From contig NZ_UUPU01000062.1 in the NCBI RefSeq assembly GCF_900591205.1, forward strand, positions 32,757-96,756: DNA of 64,000 nucleotides. The letters run 5' to 3'. Both the position numbers and the translations under genes were made by a program. The stretch is from Pseudomonas viridiflava. Lineage in GTDB: Bacteria > Pseudomonadota > Gammaproteobacteria > Pseudomonadales > Pseudomonadaceae. Shown in pieces: positions 62,096 to 64,000 of this stretch (positions within the stretch are counted from its first letter, which is position 1; every line of letters starts with the position of its first letter). The notes beneath the pieces are model-generated. The model did no database searches and was not told the DNA's origin. It worked only from the letters and a program-made list of their open reading frames with translations.

Positions 62096-63724
62096 ATGAC
62101 CATCTCTCGACGTGGGTTCATCGCTGGCCTGGCGCTTACCAGTGCCGCTGTGCCGGCGGCCTTTTATGCCCATCGCGAGTTGCCGCGCGAAGAAGAGTTC
62201 CCCATTACCCCGGGCGAGGCCACGGTGGACCTGGCCGACACCGCCGGCCAGCAACTGGCGAACACCTTGCGCGGGGTCTGGAGCCTGCGCCTGGAAGGCC
62301 GCGACGCCGGCCTCAAGGGCCTGCCGCTGCAGGGCCTGGAGCTGCTGCTGGATATTGCCCCGCGTGGCCGTGGCCTGCGCGGCTACCTCGACACTGCCGC
62401 CAACCTGCGTGCCGACGGTGAGCCACGCTACCGTGTGCTCGGTGATGTGCTGACGGGCGAGGGCGCCTTGCTGTACTGGCGCCTGATCGACCGCGATTGC
62501 GCCGCCGGCATACCGGCTTACGAATTCAAGATGACCCTCGACGAAGTCTGGGCCGACTTCGCCAACGCCGGCAGCAGCACCCTCAGCGGGCAGATCCTCG
62601 ATCTGGATCGGCCGTTGGCGCTGACTGAGCGTGACAACCGTTTTATCGCGCATAAACACTGGTTTCCCGAAGCTCGCCAGCGTATTGGCCTCAACCCGAC
62701 CCTGCTGGCCTGGCTGATCGCCCCCGAGCACCGTCTGTTTCACCAGCTGTGGCACGCCACCCGTGACCAGTGGCACAAGCTCTCCGAGGACAAGCGCGAC
62801 GCTTTGCGCGGCATCGGCTGGCAGCCCGGCCCGCGAGGCAAGGAGCGGGACGCTCGCGGCAAGCTCAAGGATCGCAATGGGTCGGGTATCGACTTCTTCT
62901 TTATGCACCGGCATATGCTCGGCACTGCACGTTCGATGCAGGATTTGCCGTCGTGGCCGCAATTTCCCGAGCCGCAACCGGCGCTTGAGCGTGATCGCCT
63001 GGGTTTTCTGCGTTATTTCGACAATCACGACGGCTTTGCACTGCCGCCCACTTGGTCGGCTCCGGAGGACAGCGAGTACACGCAGTGGGTGAGCGACATC
63101 AAGGCTGCCGAGACTTATCACAGCAACTTTCAGGTGTGGGAGTCTCAATACCGCGATCCGCGTTACCTGGCGAAATTGACGTTGGGGCAACTGGGATCAG
63201 AGATGGAGCTGGGTTTGCATGACTGGCTGCATATGCGCTGGGCAGCGGTGCCTCGGGATCCTTCCAACGGGGCGCCTGTGCCTTTTGCGCGTGATCCTTC
63301 GGACTTTGCTCCGCGGTGGTATGCGGCGGAGAACGACTTTCTGGGGGATCCGTTTTCATCGCATGTGAATCCGGTGTTTTGGCATTTCCATGGTTGGATT
63401 GATGACCGTATTGAGGATTGGTTTCGGGCGCATGAGCGGTTTAATCCGGGAGAGGTGAGCCGGCTTGAGGTTAACGGCGTGGCGTGGTTTGCGCCGGGGC
63501 GTTGGGTTGAAGTGGGGGACCCGTGGCTGGGGCCGGACACGCATGGGTGCAGTACCACGCCGGGGTTGCAGATGGGGAAGTCGATGGAGATGGATCCGGA
63601 GACCATGAAGTTGGCGTTGCGGATTACTTTTGCGGCTGAGGAGGGTGATGTGTTGGAGGGGTTGTTTAGGCGGGTGCCGAAGCGGCCTTGGTATGCGCGG
63701 CATTTGAAGGTTAAGCGGGTTTAG
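62096..63724 (+). CDS. pvdP: Tyrosinase PvdP (ferribactin oxidation)
   Basis: This 542-residue periplasmic copper enzyme is exported by Tat (ISRRGFIAGLALTSAAVPAA). It oxidises the D-Tyr/Dab part of ferribactin to form the dihydropyoverdine ring. Candidate copper-ligand histidines cluster in FFFMHRHMLGTARS, LGLHDWLHMRW and VNPVFWHFHGWIDDRIEDW, as in tyrosinases. The length matches P. aeruginosa PvdP (about 540). TAAGGT is upstream of the ATG, and a perfect PvdS box is 36 bases away. Confidence 0.95.
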   Translation: MTISRRGFIAGLALTSAAVPAAFYAHRELPREEEFPITPGEATVDLADTAGQQLANTLRGVWSLRLEGRDAGLKGLPLQGLELLLDIAPRGRGLRGYLDTAANLRADGEPRYRVLGDVLTGEGALLYWRLIDRDCAAGIPAYEFKMTLDEVWADFANAGSSTLSGQILDLDRPLALTERDNRFIAHKHWFPEARQRIGLNPTLLAWLIAPEHRLFHQLWHATRDQWHKLSEDKRDALRGIGWQPGPRGKERDARGKLKDRNGSGIDFFFMHRHMLGTARSMQDLPSWPQFPEPQPALERDRLGFLRYFDNHDGFALPPTWSAPEDSEYTQWVSDIKAAETYHSNFQVWESQYRDPRYLAKLTLGQLGSEMELGLHDWLHMRWAAVPRDPSNGAPVPFARDPSDFAPRWYAAENDFLGDPFSSHVNPVFWHFHGWIDDRIEDWFRAHERFNPGEVSRLEVNGVAWFAPGRWVEVGDPWLGPDTHGCSTTPGLQMGKSMEMDPETMKLALRITFAAEEGDVLEGLFRRVPKRPWYARHLKVKRV

Positions 63725-63739
63725 GGGGGTGGGGTGTAT

Positions 63740-64000
63740 CCGTTGCTGCGGTAACGGCCGCTTATGGTTCCGCTCTTACAGCGGGTCACTTTTGGAAAAG
63801 AGCCCCAAAAGTAACCAAAAGGGCTCTTGCCCCATCACTTGGTGCCTCGCCTAGGCTCGGCATGCCCTCACTCCGGCTTGAATCCGTGGGCCGCCGCGAT
63901 GGGCCATCCTTGGCCCAGCGCGGCTAACCCGGCGTCCTGCCGGGTTGCCCACGGATTCAAGCCTGCGTTCGGCCAGCGTGATTGACGGGGCGCCTCAGAT
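63740..64000. repeat. Structured intergenic repeat, continues past the window
   Basis: There is no convincing gene here. Nested inverted repeats are present: ACTTTTGG/CCAAAAGT (63788/63805), AAGAGCCC/GGGCTCTT (63798/63821), a 17-base outer stem GGCTTGAATCCGTGGGC (63875-63891) with its exact complement at 63947-63963, and inside it two hairpins (63893-63924 and 63926-63946), giving a cloverleaf-like fold. From memory, sequence of this kind recurs between genes in P. fluorescens genomes; this needs a genome search. Confidence 0.6.

Overview
The window looks like chromosomal DNA of a fluorescent Pseudomonas of the P. fluorescens group. The evidence is high GC with Pseudomonas-style codon use, five REPIN-type REP doublets, a complete pyoverdine side-chain, maturation and uptake locus, and an AmiE-type amidase. 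No rRNA, tRNA, CRISPR array, phage or insertion sequence was seen.

Layout. (1) 1-3781: a polyamine-type ABC importer (ATPase and two permeases, minus strand), running into a gene cut by the window edge and facing a divergent IclR regulator. (2) 3808-16999: a short-chain amide/urea-type nitrogen locus. It has a LuxR-type response regulator, an unusual NCS1 permease-histidine kinase-receiver fusion, a five-gene urea-type ABC importer, formamidase fmdA, fmdB, aliphatic amidase amiE and an AAA+ ATPase. REPINs lie at the junctions, and TACGTCA repeats precede both the transporter and the fmdA block. (3) 17070-19638: a MATE and an MFS exporter. (4) 19606-26156: a compact terpene locus. A class I terpene synthase, dxs, ispH and ispG form one operon, with dxr divergent. 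This supplies the entry and exit steps of the MEP pathway but not IspD/E/F or a prenyl transferase. The synthase and its promoter region are visibly AT-richer than their surroundings, which suggests acquisition. (5) 26166-26808: a HicAB-type toxin-antitoxin pair with a palindromic operator candidate. (6) 26909-63724: the pyoverdine locus. It has two giant NRPS genes (four and three modules, the second ending in a thioesterase), receptor fpvA, exporter pvdE, formyltransferase pvdF, the pvdMNO operon and tyrosinase pvdP. (7) 63740-64000: a structured intergenic repeat running off the end.

How the pyoverdine genes fit together. Reading the adenylation-domain pockets by eye gives Ser (epimerised), a basic residue probably Lys, Gly, and a hydroxyornithine type for the first synthetase. 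The second gives the same basic residue, hydroxyornithine (epimerised), and Ser followed by the thioesterase. The predicted side chain is D-Ser-Lys-Gly-fOHOrn-Lys-D-fOHOrn-Ser, which from memory matches the P. fluorescens ATCC 13525/SBW25-type pyoverdine. PvdF makes the formyl-hydroxyornithine, PvdE exports the acylated precursor, PvdM/N/O/P mature it in the periplasm, and FpvA takes up the iron complex. Four exact TAAAT-N16-CGT boxes, as two divergent pairs, mark PvdS-dependent promoters. The chromophore synthetase pvdL, pvdH, pvdA, pvdS and pvdQ are not in the window.

Points of most interest: the MEP-boosting terpene locus, the near-identical 1.2 kb adenylation-domain segment shared by the two NRPS genes, the transporter-kinase fusion with an eight-cysteine linker, and the shared TACGTCA repeats in the amide locus.
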